A DNA stretch of 64,000 nt from Labyrinthula sp. Ha (Eukaryota; Sar; Bigyra; Labyrinthulida; Labyrinthulaceae). The DNA is taken from NCBI GenBank assembly GCA_015227615.1, contig JAALGZ010000001.1, positions 1,798,001 to 1,862,000 of the forward strand. The letters are read 5' to 3'. Positions 38,401-49,800 of this stretch are shown here, one piece after another. The position numbers and the translations under genes are program-made. The notes beneath the pieces are model-generated. The model did not search any database. It saw only the letters and a program-made list of their open reading frames with translations, and had not been told where the DNA came from. Position 1 is the first letter of the stretch. Each line of letters starts with the position of its first letter.

Positions 38401-38820
38401 AAAATTGAAATCGATTAGATTAACAAAACTGGGCAGAGAAGGCCTGGTAAAATCTTGCTTTTTTCAAAATTAAAAGTTTTATATACCAAATTCTGCTAAA
38501 CTGCCTCAACTTTTAGCATAACTACAACACAATATAATGTCCCTAAGCAGTCAACTCCTCCACTATGTTATAAAGCCGGAAACACTTTAAGACACTTACC
38601 GTTATCTTATTGTAACTACAGTACTACCCCTCTGTCGTTTGTGTGCATTGTGCAAGATTTGTTAATTAACTATATCTATGCCCAGTTTATAACACGAAAC
38701 TTAAATTACCCATAACTTGGGCTAAATTTTTTTTGTGTGCGTCGCTCCCAAAATCAATACGGCAAAAACAACGCTGTTAAAAATACATAAACTGAAAGTT
38801 GTGTGCTGACAAATTATATA
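29481..38820. other. Intergenic desert, AT-rich
   Basis: About 9.3 kb. A 67-residue Pro/Asn/Gln-rich open stretch at 29569-29772 starts with ATG and may be a remnant attached to the LINE or chance. The rest is stop-rich. A less AT-rich block at about 36.6-37.6 kb contains a Ty3/Gypsy-like fossil (separate entry). No RNA gene recognised. Confidence 0.65.
36950..37480 (+). mobile_element. Ty3/Gypsy-like LTR retroelement fossil (pol fragment)
   Basis: A less AT-rich block with a plus-strand trace of the end of a reverse transcriptase and the link to RNase H of Ty3/Gypsy-type elements. It is broken in several places and is old. No long terminal repeats were found around it, and its ends are approximate. 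Family assignment is by motif order only. Confidence 0.4.
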
Positions 38821-39775
38821 ATGAAATTAATATTCTTAGATATAGATGGGGTCCTAAACACCACATTTGACCATAAAAAGATGACGGGCTCTAACTTCTG
38901 GGTACAAAGTCGTTTAGTTGATACTTTGTGCGATATTATGATAGCAACAGGGGCAAAAATTGTTTTGAGCTCTACCTGGAGATTTTCACACGAGATGACG
39001 GAATACGTATATTGAACAGTGTATTTTAGTATATAGGTTAAGCAACAAATATCAGCTGGACTTTCTAGAAAAGAATACCCTAATTGTGATCCAGAAGATT
39101 TCTTCGTTGCAACAACTCCTGACATGTGCAACAGAAACATAGATCCTCAACCACTTCCTGAGACTTGGCATCAAACTCGAACAGGTAATGTCTTTACTTT
39201 TGTCTTAGTGTATAGATGAAATTCTGGTCTGGTTGCGTGAAAATGTGGAGTTTGAGACACGTTCTCTCACGAGTAGTCATGATTTAGAAGTAGCAATTAG
39301 AGGGGAAGTAGCTTCAGAAAGCTGGGTGCTTGATGAGAAAATTTCTTCGATCGAATCTTTTGTTTGCCTAGATGATATGAACCTTGCATACTACTCTTGT
39401 TACAGACTAAAATCAAAGATTAAAGATCACCTGGTGCTTACTAAGACATCAACAGGTTTGACAAAGAGCCACAAAGACTTGGCGATTAAAATCTTAAACA
39501 GAGAATGGAATTTTGAGGATTGGGCGAGGTTAACCTATTTGCCCTGTGATAAGCCAAACTGCTTTCATTTAAAAGAAAAGATGGCTGAAGAAGCTTTACT
39601 GGAGAAATCTGGTTCTGGTTTGTATACAGGGGCACAGTCAAGGGCATATCTCAAGGGTAAAGCAGCAAGCGCTGTGGCACCTGTTAGAGTAAGTGTTAGA
39701 ACTTTGTTAAGAGAGAAGAAGCAAAGAAAGCGTAAGAGTGAACAAGTTTCTTCAGGTTATGAATTTGTTTTGTAG
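38821..39775 (+). CDS. HAD-fold protein of the 'Swiss army knife RNA repair' HAD type
   Basis: Model: exons 38821-39006, 39037-39184, 39216-39775 (894 nt, 297 residues). The ATG at 38821 starts directly at the HAD motif I, FLDIDGVLN (D7, D9). Motif II is IVLSSTWR; the middle has a basic/aromatic stretch, then EILVWLREN, and the acidic motif FVCLDDMNL (D164, D165), followed by TGLTKSHKDLAIKIL. This order fits the HAD family often fused to RNA ligase or kinase modules in bacteria and protists (phosphatase-like role on nucleic-acid ends is the family proposal). Here it stands alone with a basic C-terminal tail (KKQRKRKSEQ) that could bind nucleic acid or direct it to the nucleus. Both introns carry stops or frame shifts if retained. 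Tail to tail with the formin, 238 bp apart. Confidence 0.8.
39007..39036 (+). other. Intron 1 of the HAD gene, 30 nt
   Basis: GTATAT...TATATAG, phase 0; joins MTEY to VKQQISAGL. Its last 11 bases are TTAGTATATAG, a double AG of which only the second keeps the frame. Confidence 0.8.
39185..39215 (+). other. Intron 2 of the HAD gene, 31 nt
   Basis: GTAATG...TGTATAG, phase 1; joins QTRT to DEILVWLREN. Its last 11 bases are TTAGTGTATAG, nearly the same double-AG end as intron 1. Confidence 0.8.
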
Positions 39776-40013
39776 TTGAGTTGTTTCGTCTCGTTTATCC
39801 ACTTGGTAAGTATTAAAATTCCTATTTAAAGGGTTATTTCAGTCTTATAGTTGTAAATAATATTCTATTAGAAGTTAATTTAATCAAATGAACATGTGCA
39901 CATACTTGTTTCGGAGGCATTAAAATGTTTGAGGGCCTTGTAAATTTAAACCCTATTTGTTGATACTTAACAACACATGACAAGTAAATATTGATCCAGA
40001 TGTCCTTTAACGC

Positions 40014-43000
40014 CTATGCATCTAGATATTTTCTTGCACGAGGTTGCGCCTTACTTTTCTTCTCTGCAAGTCTTCTTTGGCGATCTTTTTCACGTCTATA
40101 TTTCTGCAAAAACCTATCTACTATCTGGCTAGTTTTTCCGTTTTGAGATTGTTTGAAAGCTTCTATCAAACCTTCCACATCATCTCCGCCACCGGTAGCT
40201 TCAACCAATCTTTGTAGCTTTTTCTGCGTTTGTCTTTCCAGTCGCTTATCTTCAACCATTCTCTTCCTCTCTTTCTCCTTCCTCATGTGCTCAATCTGTC
40301 CTTGTGCACGCTTCATACCTTGTTCGAAGGATACTAATTTCGGGAAGAAAGAGTTAGGTTCTGCTTTATCACTTTCCTCTGCAAAACGGATACAAAGCGT
40401 TTGAAATTCTCCTCTAACGCTATCCAACGCCTTTTGAAGCTTAGCAACGTCCTGGGACGCCCGAACTTCAAATGGAGAGAAAACTGACTTGAAGTTGTCT
40501 CCCTTAAGTCCAGTTTTCTTTTTCAACTCAGTTCGTATCAACTGTACACTTTTTGCTAAGACATTAAGATCTTTTGCTGTTTCCTTAAAAGATACTGTTA
40601 GAACATCAGCGCTCTTCGGCAAAGAAAAGTTAAGAAGCTCAGGGTAGCTTCTTTCAAAAATTACATAGAGATAATGCATTAGTGTTCCAGTGTTTACACT
40701 ATCTTTAACGTCAATAAGCTTTGGTAATATGTCCAGCTTAAAACCCCATGCGGTACCACGAACTGTACCACCATTTAGGTAGTTCCCAACAGCTAATATT
40801 ATCTCCAAAATACGCCTAAAATAGGCAGAAGAATTCACTTCCGTAATGGCTTCCTTTGACATTTTAATTATTCTATATATACGCTGTGCTTCCTGGTTAA
40901 TGGTGAAATTAGTCTTCATACACTTAAGACGATTGGCTAACCTTGGAATTTGACTCATTTCCATTAAAAATTTTTCTTCTGCAGCCAGTTTTTTGGCATC
41001 TCTGCCCTCCTTTTGAAATTTTTCAAGCAGGGTTAGTTCATCAGTTGTTGGAATAATCGGTTCCAAGACTTGAAGCGTGGGATAAGATATGGTATTCACA
41101 TCAATTGCGAGCAGGGCTTTTCGTAGGACTACGGCATCCAGTTTTAGTCTTCGGTATGCAATCGCAACATTTTGGCGTCGTTTGCCATCAATCAGTTTAA
41201 TTTCCTCATTTCCGGTCTCTTTTTTTGGAGCAGCTTTCTTTTTTACGACTTTCTTCTTTCCAAAAAGGCTTTCTAATTCAGTAGGGTTATATTTGACATT
41301 TTGATCACTAAGCTCAGGCCAAACAGTTTGTTCTAGGTTTTCTGGGCTCACAACGTTCCAAAATAACTGCGTCATTTTTATTTTTGGTTTAAGTGTGGCC
41401 TTCTCCGGAAGCCCAAGTTTCTTCAACGCAGCGCGTTGTTTTTCAAGCTTAGCGTTATTCTTAGGTTTAGCAGCCATTTGCTTCTTCATTAACATAGCTG
41501 CCAGTCCCCCACCGCCACCTGGTGCTTTACCACCTTTCTTGCCTGCCTTTTCATCTTTAAATAAGGCGGCCAAAGGACTCATGGGTCTATCACCAGCTGG
41601 TTGTGGGGATTTCTTCTCAACGGGGATCGGTGCGTTCTGCAGAGAACCAGGCATTCCTGCCTTTGGTACCGGAGGTGGATCTTTTTTAGTTTTTCCTGGA
41701 GCAATGCCTGCAGGTACTAAACCTGTTTTGTCAAGCTTTCCTTTGAAATTGGTGAGTGGGTCATTGGACCCACCAGTACCACCCCCACCACCTACCGCAC
41801 CAACACCTCCTTTGCCACCCCCAGGTACGGCACCACCTTTCTTCAAGGCAGCGACTTCTTTCTGTAGCACATCAATCTCCTTTTTCAGTTTAGCTTCTCG
41901 CTGCTTCATGATTTCGATCTCGTTTCCACCGCCAAAGCCAAAACCACTTAGAATACCTTGAACATCAACACCAACTGAAGATCCCCCTACTGCTGGTGAC
42001 CCAGCCCCAACTGCGCCATCAGCAGCCTTTTTTATGTTCTGTGTGGCACTCTTGCTAACAACACCAGCTGCGACGAATGCCTTCTGAAGATCCAGAGCTT
42101 CCTTTGCGCTGACTTTACCTTGAGAAACATCCATCAGCCTCTTTTGCATAATCTTGATGATCTTTTGCTGTTTTTTCAAAACATCATAATTCCCACTGAA
42201 AGCTTCAACTTTAGCATCATACTGCAATTTACGTTGGAATATTCGACCCAACCTTTCAAAATTCATATCTGCATTGTTTTCTTTGCTCTTGCTGGTTTCG
42301 ACATCAAGTTGCCCATTAATTTTTTCCAGACTTGTTGCTTCAAATATAAATTTGGTAATAGTTTCATAAATAGGGGTTGCCAATTCGTTAACAGTGGGAA
42401 TCATAAACAAAGCTTGCACGACATTTAACAAGTTGTCCTGACAGTCAGCTTTGTTGGCGTTTCTCTGCAGTAACTTCCAGCTTTCCCCAAGATTAGACAG
42501 GTCGAAATGAGCTGCATCATCGTCAGCAGCTCTAATAAGTTTATGGACAATTTCTTTTTGGTCCTGTCTCATCATAGTCACAAAAACTTCATACTGTGTT
42601 TTGCAGTTCACCCAATGTTCCTTATCCTCTTCGCTCAAGCCTGCTTGATCAGCTCTATGCAGAACCCTTTGAAAAACATTGATAATATCAAGTGTAAAGA
42701 AATCGTTCCTTACTTTAACTCTTTGTTCAATGGTGGGTGGGGTATTACACACAGTAGTAATAAAAGTTGCAATACTAGCTTTAAATGAAATATCTGTTGT
42801 GTACTCCAAAAGAAAAACAATCGTTTGGAATCTTGACAGCTCTCGACGACGAAGTTTTACAACTTTTATTGCGGACATCACTTGTTTCCTACCCCTTTCT
42901 GACCACCAACAGGCAACTGAGAGCAATAGAATAACTTTTTCTGTCAACTCATCATGTTTGTTCAAATAGTCCATGGCCATAGCAATAGATGTTATACTTC

Positions 43001-43733
43001 CTGGAACCACAAGTACTCCCTCCATCCCAATCTCCGTATTCATGAGAAGTCTGTAGCTGTCAATCAGATTACTAAGAATCTCATACTCTTCTTCCGTTCT
43101 GTCCTCTAACCCCGTGTAAAAATCAACCAGTTCGTTCATTATTTTAACTCCTCGAGTCTCTATAAACTCCAACAAGAAGTCACGGTGAGATGTTCTAAAA
43201 ACAGACTGTGCTGTTAGGGCATCCTGCACTGTAAATCTGGGCCTTCCAAGGCTATCTCTTTCTGCAAACTTATCGATCCAATAAGAGGCAGTCCTCTTTT
43301 TGTCGACCTTGGTGGACGACTTATTTGCGAGCATATGACGCTGGGCTACGATCATTTTCCACTTCTTTTCCGGCGCCTGGCCCTTAAGTGCAGCACCCTG
43401 AGCTTTAGGCATGGCGAGAGCATCAAGCAACTCCTCAAACAATCTGTCTATTTCTTCAGTTTCCGGCATCTTAGTTGGATCCAACTTAAGCATCTTCATA
43501 TTACTCTTTGATGATTCCTGTAACCCTGATGCTGATGTTCTTAGTTTATTCCTTTTAAGTGAGTTCTGGTTCAAACTTTCAGGTTGGATGCTTGAGCTAG
43601 AAGAATGGGTAGATTTCTCATGCCTGCGAGATTTCTTCTGAAGTCTCTGTTTTATTTGATTTGGAGGAGATAAATCCTGCTCAGTAAAGGACATCCGACC
43701 CTTGAGAGTTGAAAATCGTCTTCTAAATGCCAT
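40014..43733 (-). CDS. Diaphanous-type formin (GBD/FH3-FH2-DAD)
   Basis: Single exon, 1239 residues, ATG at 43733. Formins nucleate and elongate unbranched actin filaments; this type is held closed by its own tail and opened by Rho GTPases (family knowledge). Domains: basic, Ser-rich N-terminus (1-85); GTPase-binding domain from about 90 (ETEEIDRLFEELLDAL ... KKWKMIVAQ); FH3 armadillo region to about 450; coiled coil near 620-650; a short Gly-rich linker with only one small proline run (DPPPVPK) where FH1 should be; FH2 from about 785 to 1150 with FWNVV (W792) and the GNYLNGGTVRGTAWGFKLD signature (G983). The tail has GGDDVEGLIEAFKQS followed by basic residues, a plausible autoregulatory DAD. 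The weak FH1 suggests limited profilin-actin delivery. Faces the HAD gene tail to tail. Confidence 0.93.
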   Translation of the reverse strand: MAFRRRFSTLKGRMSFTEQDLSPPNQIKQRLQKKSRRHEKSTHSSSSSIQPESLNQNSLKRNKLRTSASGLQESSKSNMKMLKLDPTKMPETEEIDRLFEELLDALAMPKAQGAALKGQAPEKKWKMIVAQRHMLANKSSTKVDKKRTASYWIDKFAERDSLGRPRFTVQDALTAQSVFRTSHRDFLLEFIETRGVKIMNELVDFYTGLEDRTEEEYEILSNLIDSYRLLMNTEIGMEGVLVVPGSITSIAMAMDYLNKHDELTEKVILLLSVACWWSERGRKQVMSAIKVVKLRRRELSRFQTIVFLLEYTTDISFKASIATFITTVCNTPPTIEQRVKVRNDFFTLDIINVFQRVLHRADQAGLSEEDKEHWVNCKTQYEVFVTMMRQDQKEIVHKLIRAADDDAAHFDLSNLGESWKLLQRNANKADCQDNLLNVVQALFMIPTVNELATPIYETITKFIFEATSLEKINGQLDVETSKSKENNADMNFERLGRIFQRKLQYDAKVEAFSGNYDVLKKQQKIIKIMQKRLMDVSQGKVSAKEALDLQKAFVAAGVVSKSATQNIKKAADGAVGAGSPAVGGSSVGVDVQGILSGFGFGGGNEIEIMKQREAKLKKEIDVLQKEVAALKKGGAVPGGGKGGVGAVGGGGGTGGSNDPLTNFKGKLDKTGLVPAGIAPGKTKKDPPPVPKAGMPGSLQNAPIPVEKKSPQPAGDRPMSPLAALFKDEKAGKKGGKAPGGGGGLAAMLMKKQMAAKPKNNAKLEKQRAALKKLGLPEKATLKPKIKMTQLFWNVVSPENLEQTVWPELSDQNVKYNPTELESLFGKKKVVKKKAAPKKETGNEEIKLIDGKRRQNVAIAYRRLKLDAVVLRKALLAIDVNTISYPTLQVLEPIIPTTDELTLLEKFQKEGRDAKKLAAEEKFLMEMSQIPRLANRLKCMKTNFTINQEAQRIYRIIKMSKEAITEVNSSAYFRRILEIILAVGNYLNGGTVRGTAWGFKLDILPKLIDVKDSVNTGTLMHYLYVIFERSYPELLNFSLPKSADVLTVSFKETAKDLNVLAKSVQLIRTELKKKTGLKGDNFKSVFSPFEVRASQDVAKLQKALDSVRGEFQTLCIRFAEESDKAEPNSFFPKLVSFEQGMKRAQGQIEHMRKEKERKRMVEDKRLERQTQKKLQRLVEATGGGDDVEGLIEAFKQSQNGKTSQIVDRFLQKYRREKDRQRRLAEKKSKAQPRARKYLDA

Positions 43734-46374
43734 TGTTTACAGGGAGATCAAGACAACTGCGGTTTTTCACAAGGAAAATATGTGTATTTTTCAACGACTA
43801 CTTTGTTCAATTAAATTAAAATCAACTTCCACGGCATAACGAGAGAAAATAAACGGAACAATCTGGGAGTGACACCGCTCTTATTAAGGTTCATGTCTGT
43901 CGAATACAATAAGAGAAGTAATTTAGAATTGGGTACTAAAAAGCATAAGATAACTGTTTGAAACAGTACACGGTGTAAAATATAGTGTAGGGAACGCCTG
44001 GAAATTGGGTATATTGTGTATGAAAAGGGTCCTAAATAAAGATAAGATGAATTTTTTCTTATCTGAAACTCTTCATGACCCATATGCTCATCTTTTTTGG
44101 AAGTCTTGAAGTTTTTGGCTTAGAAAAACTTGATAGAGCTAACACTCCTCATAATTAAGAATAATGGAGAATGTATAACGACGGTCGACAGCAAAAAGTT
44201 CTTCCTATTGCTGGAAATGACCAATGAACCAAAATCGAAATTTATTCATTAGGCGACCTGCGTTAGTTACTGGGTATGTAAGTTTTGACGCAGGTAACAC
44301 ACGAGTTGACCTGGATATCCAAGTTGTAAACATATTTTCTTGACACCATATGCATACTTTGCTAATGCTTTCAATTTTGTTTTTTTTTTGCGTCTGTCTT
44401 TAAAATTTTGAAGTTATCAAGTGCCCCAGCTAGTAATTAATCATGTTTGCTGTAAAACATGAAAGAAAACTTGCTGCTCATAGAAGTACCAGATTGCACT
44501 GGGCAATCACGGCTGAAATAAAAATCTAATAAGAATTAAATAATTTCTTATGACCATTTACATAAAAGCTATTTCCAAATTTTAACAATTATCAAGTATT
44601 GTTGATTGGACTTTCATTATTAAACAGAAATATTGAAAGTTAGGTAATAACCAAAATTCTGCGCTGAGAATGAATACACATTTTAACCTGCAAAAAAACT
44701 GACCACGGAAGCATCATTGTAGCAGTACCTTTCGCAAACCTCAGTACATCGAGAAAGCTGCCCCAAAAACCTTGAACAACCAAAAAAATAATGTTTTTTC
44801 TCTTAAAGAAAGTTAATTCGTTTTCTGACCCGAAGAACCTATGCGTTCATAGTCTCTTCGTAACAGGTAAAATTGCATATTGCTGGGGTTAAAGTAAGGG
44901 TTAGACTAGCTTCATTGTTAATTTATCAATAATTTTTTTGCTCATATTGTCCTTAACTAAAATAGATATTGACAAAGCTTTTTTTATTGAGCATTGATAA
45001 TTGATTTTCATTACAGGATAGTGACATATGATTTTGGGGCAAATTCCGCGGGAAAGTTTCGGGAATAGGATACTGTAGGTCCACATGACTCATTTTTCTA
45101 TGTTTTCATACGGTGCAAACAGAACTTTTTTATCAGTTCAGGGAATATAGTGTGGCCCATTCTTGTGTTTATCATCAACTGGTTTTTAGAATAAAACCAG
45201 AATCAAAATCCCAGTTTTATTATTGAAAAGCAGAAGTATAAGAATTATCTAATATCTACTTAAATACTTTATCAAATTGGATGCATTAGTTACAGAATCA
45301 TGAGAAGAGCAGTTCCAGTTTGTTGCTTAATTAGCTCTAGGTACTCTGTTTCTACGTGCCAAGTGGAAACGAAAACTTATCGAGACGTAAATGGTAAGCA
45401 ACAGCATTTGAAAAAAAAGTCTATTGAGAATTATTCTTGGTTGGAAAGGTAGATTCAAAAGTAGTTCAATATAAATGCAGTAATTCTCAACCCTTGAATA
45501 TATTTCCCACTTGTAAATCTTTTTAAGTACGGGTATAAAGTTGCAACAGTGTCGAGCAAAAACAATGTGCAGTGAGGATATTTGGTTCACAACCATTGCC
45601 AAAATGTGACATCATCGGCCAACATAACTGCATATTTCCACTAGAGCAATGACAAATTACAACTGAGTAAAAAAAGTCAAGAATAAATTTAACCTAACTT
45701 AGGCACTGAAAAAATACGTGATCATGTCGCTAGGAGAAGGCAAACTTTATAAGAAGTCAAAAAAAGAATTAAAAACCAGCGAAAATATGATACAAGATCC
45801 AAAAAACTTTAACTGTAAATTAAAGTTTCATAGACGAGATATATTTTCTTGGTAGTAGAATAAGAATACTTATTAAGGGGCCGTCTTCGTACTTGAGAGA
45901 AGTCAGAGAAAAATAAGGATGAAGCAACTAAAATATGTGCGAAAATCCCATGAAAATTCCTGTGGAGGTAAGACACAACATCATACTGAGTTCAAAGCGT
46001 ATAGTTTACACTCGAGTCATAGTGGGTTAGCCTTGGCTTTTAACTGGCGAAGTTATACCACTTAATTTGGTTTTTCTTTTAAATTTGAAAACTTGTCTTT
46101 GACAACAATTATTGTGACATCGGTGCAACCAATAGTGAGTGGCATATGAGCTGTATTGACGTCCTGTTATAGTGGTACATGGAATCTGCAATATACTTTT
46201 CCCCAGTAGCCATATAAAGTTTCATTACATCGTTTGAACCACTTTTCAGCAGTTCTTTAGTTTTAGGTGTGTGCAAATACTACCACACGTCATTTTAATG
46301 TGGCTTGATATGGTCGTTTATTGTCTATAAACAGTATATTTTTAATTTATTCTTCTTGGATTTTCTCTTTTAGT

Positions 46375-46870
46375 TTACATGCAGATGAAATTCTAAGTTT
46401 TGACAGGTAGAAACTATGCATGTAGCTCTTGGCGAAATTGTCTTAGGTTTCGAATCATTATATTCATCTAGCTAAAGCAATAGAGTTTGGTATAGAAGAG
46501 ACGGAATTAAGTACTCAAAATTCGGTCCAGTTTCTGGAGATGGCATTTCTTGCTTTAAGCCAAATTCACTCTTGTAATCACACAATTTTAGAACAGGTTT
46601 CGTGAAAACTATGATATGAAAAATTTTCAAAGCACGAACACTAGCTAAACTAAGGATTCATAAAACGAAACACCGGGAGCGATCCTATATATGGATGGCA
46701 AAGTTCAGTTCATATAGAGATTTGAGAATCTAAATCTGGGCGTGGTTATAGATCCAGTTTTCTTGTATCTAAATCAAACTTTCTATTGTTGAATGCGGTA
46801 GAGACACTTGCCAAATATCAAGTGGAGAGAGTAAAAAAATATAAAATGTAGAAATATGACCTTTGGTTAA
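46375..46870 (+). mobile_element. LINE reverse-transcriptase remnant
   Basis: The plus strand reads HADEILSF at about 46379, resembling the catalytic [FY]ADD box, and about 115 codons further MDGKVQFI then RFENLNLGVVIDPVFL at about 46690-46765, resembling 'Ie.v..fkYLGVviDp.l.w'. Both spacing and order fit Jockey/CR1-type enzymes. The stretch is full of stops and frame shifts. Support is motif-level only. Confidence 0.4.
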
Positions 46871-49800
46871 ACTAGACTTAGATGGCCCGCGTGTGAGATT
46901 TATATTCTCGTGGCTCATTAGTCTCTATCCGACTTAGCAGCTTTGTACAATCCTTCAATGTTTTAATTTATCTCGAGACATAATATCTTACCCTATGTCA
47001 GGGATATTGCTGAGGCACAGTATGGCTGTCTATAATCATACATCATTTATTGAAAGCACAAGATAAGGCTTCGTGTTTAAAAGTACAAATTAATCTGTTA
47101 CTATTTCGATTACTTGTACAGAATATCTGTTTATAATGATGTTACTTGTCGGTTTCTGTGCAGCTTATCAAAACCTATCTATCCATTAAAAAGGTGAATA
47201 AAACTTTCTAAATTTCAGCAGAATGTGATTCCTAAATTCTTAGGGGACTGTTAAATTTCTACTCTTGAGCTGCAGTAACGTAAGGTCACTGAGTAGGTGG
47301 ATTGGTTTTCCATCTACTACCTTTGATTTTTATTTATTCCTCCTGAGTTTTTGCTGTTGTTGATACAAACAAACTAGCAATGATACCGCAACCTTCTGCT
47401 AATATGCAAACGATTGAAATAAATTATACTCTTTAATATCTTGGAGATGACTTAGGTTGCTATTGATATTTGTTTGCATATATTCGTATAAGTTATTCTA
47501 CAATGTCCTTCATCGGATTTTTCTTAAGAATGTACCCGTTGTGATCAATTTGAAAGCTTTCCTTGATACAAGAATATATTCCGTGAGAGATAGAATATGT
47601 TTACTATCTTTTGAACAGGATTGTAATTGTATTTCAATCTGTAATAATACTTTGGGGCCTCTGTTATAGTTTATTCCTGGAATGAATACACGTGCGCTTG
47701 CACGAAAGCATGTTAATATCCCATGTACTTTTATACCAATAAACTAAGAATAAAGCAAGATAATACATATGTGTTCGAAAAACATCCTGAGTTTCCTATT
47801 ACAGATCATACACTGGATTTACTTCGAAACCAGAGCAATCGCTCTAACTTCAACAAACTAGTAGAATATGATCGTTCAAGTTGAATTCCCGTATTTTTAA
47901 AAAGTATAACATATTCGCTCGTATGTAGAGAGAAAGAAAAATGCGGTCTAATATGATCAATAACAGAAAAGTTGATTTATACATTTTATGTAAAATTAGT
48001 GCAAGATGAACGTATTCATCCATAAACAAATAAAAAGAGAAAAAAAGTGCTATCAATAGGTCAACAAACATTGTCGCGCTATTGAGTTACAAGAATCTAT
48101 TAGAAATTCCAAGTAGAAATAATACTTCAATAGATCCTTTAAATAGCCAATTAAATACAACAAAATAAAAATTAAGGTCGATCTTTGTTGTTTCATCATT
48201 TTTGTAGGTTTAATACCCTGTCCAGGTTCCCAATGTTTCCTAAGATTAACTGTTAACGTTTGGACTAGCATTTCCCTTTAGGAAAACCCGTTGACTCTGT
48301 TCTCCTTTTCTCATCGGGCCTCGATGAGAGATGAAAGACATCCTTTTCATACATTGAACATAGACGTGTTAATGCCAGTGCAAGAACTAAAAAATAGGTA
48401 ATGATCAGCTGATATGTCCCTTGTAAAGTTTTAGTTTAAGTAAAAAATTTGTGATTTTTTTTTTATATTAATAAAATGTATATTCATAAGCTGAAGTACT
48501 TTTCAAACAGCACAGAATATTTTGATAGTCCCAGAAGAGAGACAATTCCCAAAAATTTTCTAGCAGGAATACATTTTCTTTACTATCTTATTCCAAGTTA
48601 TTACTTCTATGTTGTTTTCAACAAATTTCTTATTTGATTGAAAGGTTCCGCTATATAAAGCTGCGATGTCCGCCGAGTTCTGTACTAGCTAAGGTTTTCT
48701 CAACCAAACCAGATATTTCAACGACAACCAAATCTTAAAAACTACCCTGTTTGAACGCTTTAAATCATCTTTGTATCTTTAAATTAATTAGTTCCTTTAA
48801 ACTAAGTTTTTAAATATCTTGAATCTATACAAAATCATGGAAAACATAATAAGTATCTGTACATTTTGACTTAATTCGCTTTAAGGTAATTAATTACTTG
48901 GGAACATTTTATTTGGCACAACTCTATGTTTTGTATCTATGAACATGGATTATTAGTAATTTAGAAATTTTAACGAGAAAGTAGGATTGCTTCACTTGAG
49001 AGTAAAAAATAAGTATCATTGTACGAGCATGTTGTGTAGCCAATGTAATAAGTTTTCACGTATGTCTAACCTGAAAATTTTGAGTATACCAATGACCACA
49101 AGATAATCCTAAGAATCAGCTCAACGAGCTTGATTATAACCCTCTCCAAGTATTCCTGGGTTAAGCGTTACGCTAAGCCCAGGCTAAAGAAATTTCGTAA
49201 CATTTATAGCAGTACAATGCACCGCAGCATTATAGAGAATCAAGATAAGATACTCTAGCAGAGCTAAAATAATATTCTCTTAGACGACTAACTGGATAGT
49301 GTATGAGAAAAATGCCTTTAGATTGCCATCTACCTATGTTATGATCTAATAATAAGCCATGAGGAAAATTTCAGAAAACTTTAGCCAAAGCGACTTCAAA
49401 ATTCTTTGACTGAGCCAAGAGATGCACTGAAAAACTTGGTGCTTCAGCTTTAACCGCAATAAAACAAAGATAATACATCGGCTACGTAGCAAGAATAATA
49501 AACACAATTATAACTTCACAAAAATTCCTGTCTTTTTCTAAGTATCGATTTGTTGAAAAAATAGATTTCTATCAGAAGATTAAGAGCTGAAAACCAGATA
49601 TACATCGTATTAAATCGTCAGATGATAATATTACCAGAAATTCGACAACATTTTAGGATCACAGCATTACTTGTAGATAATGGTTCTAATTTTTGGTCTA
49701 ACTTTGCTCTACATCTTTCTTACAGTATGATTTTCATTGCAGGTAATAGGATTCACAATATGCTGACGCCAACGTTTAAAGGTGCGGTGAAATAAAGAAA

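Noticed and set aside
41395-41961. 188-codon plus-strand open frame inside the formin
   Set aside because: Antisense shadow of the Gly/Pro-rich linker region of the formin; Pro-rich translation is a composition effect.
49640-49800. Faint integrase-like trace on the plus strand
   Set aside because: Only one short motif resembles an integrase core. Too weak to call a second element beside the one near 51 kb.
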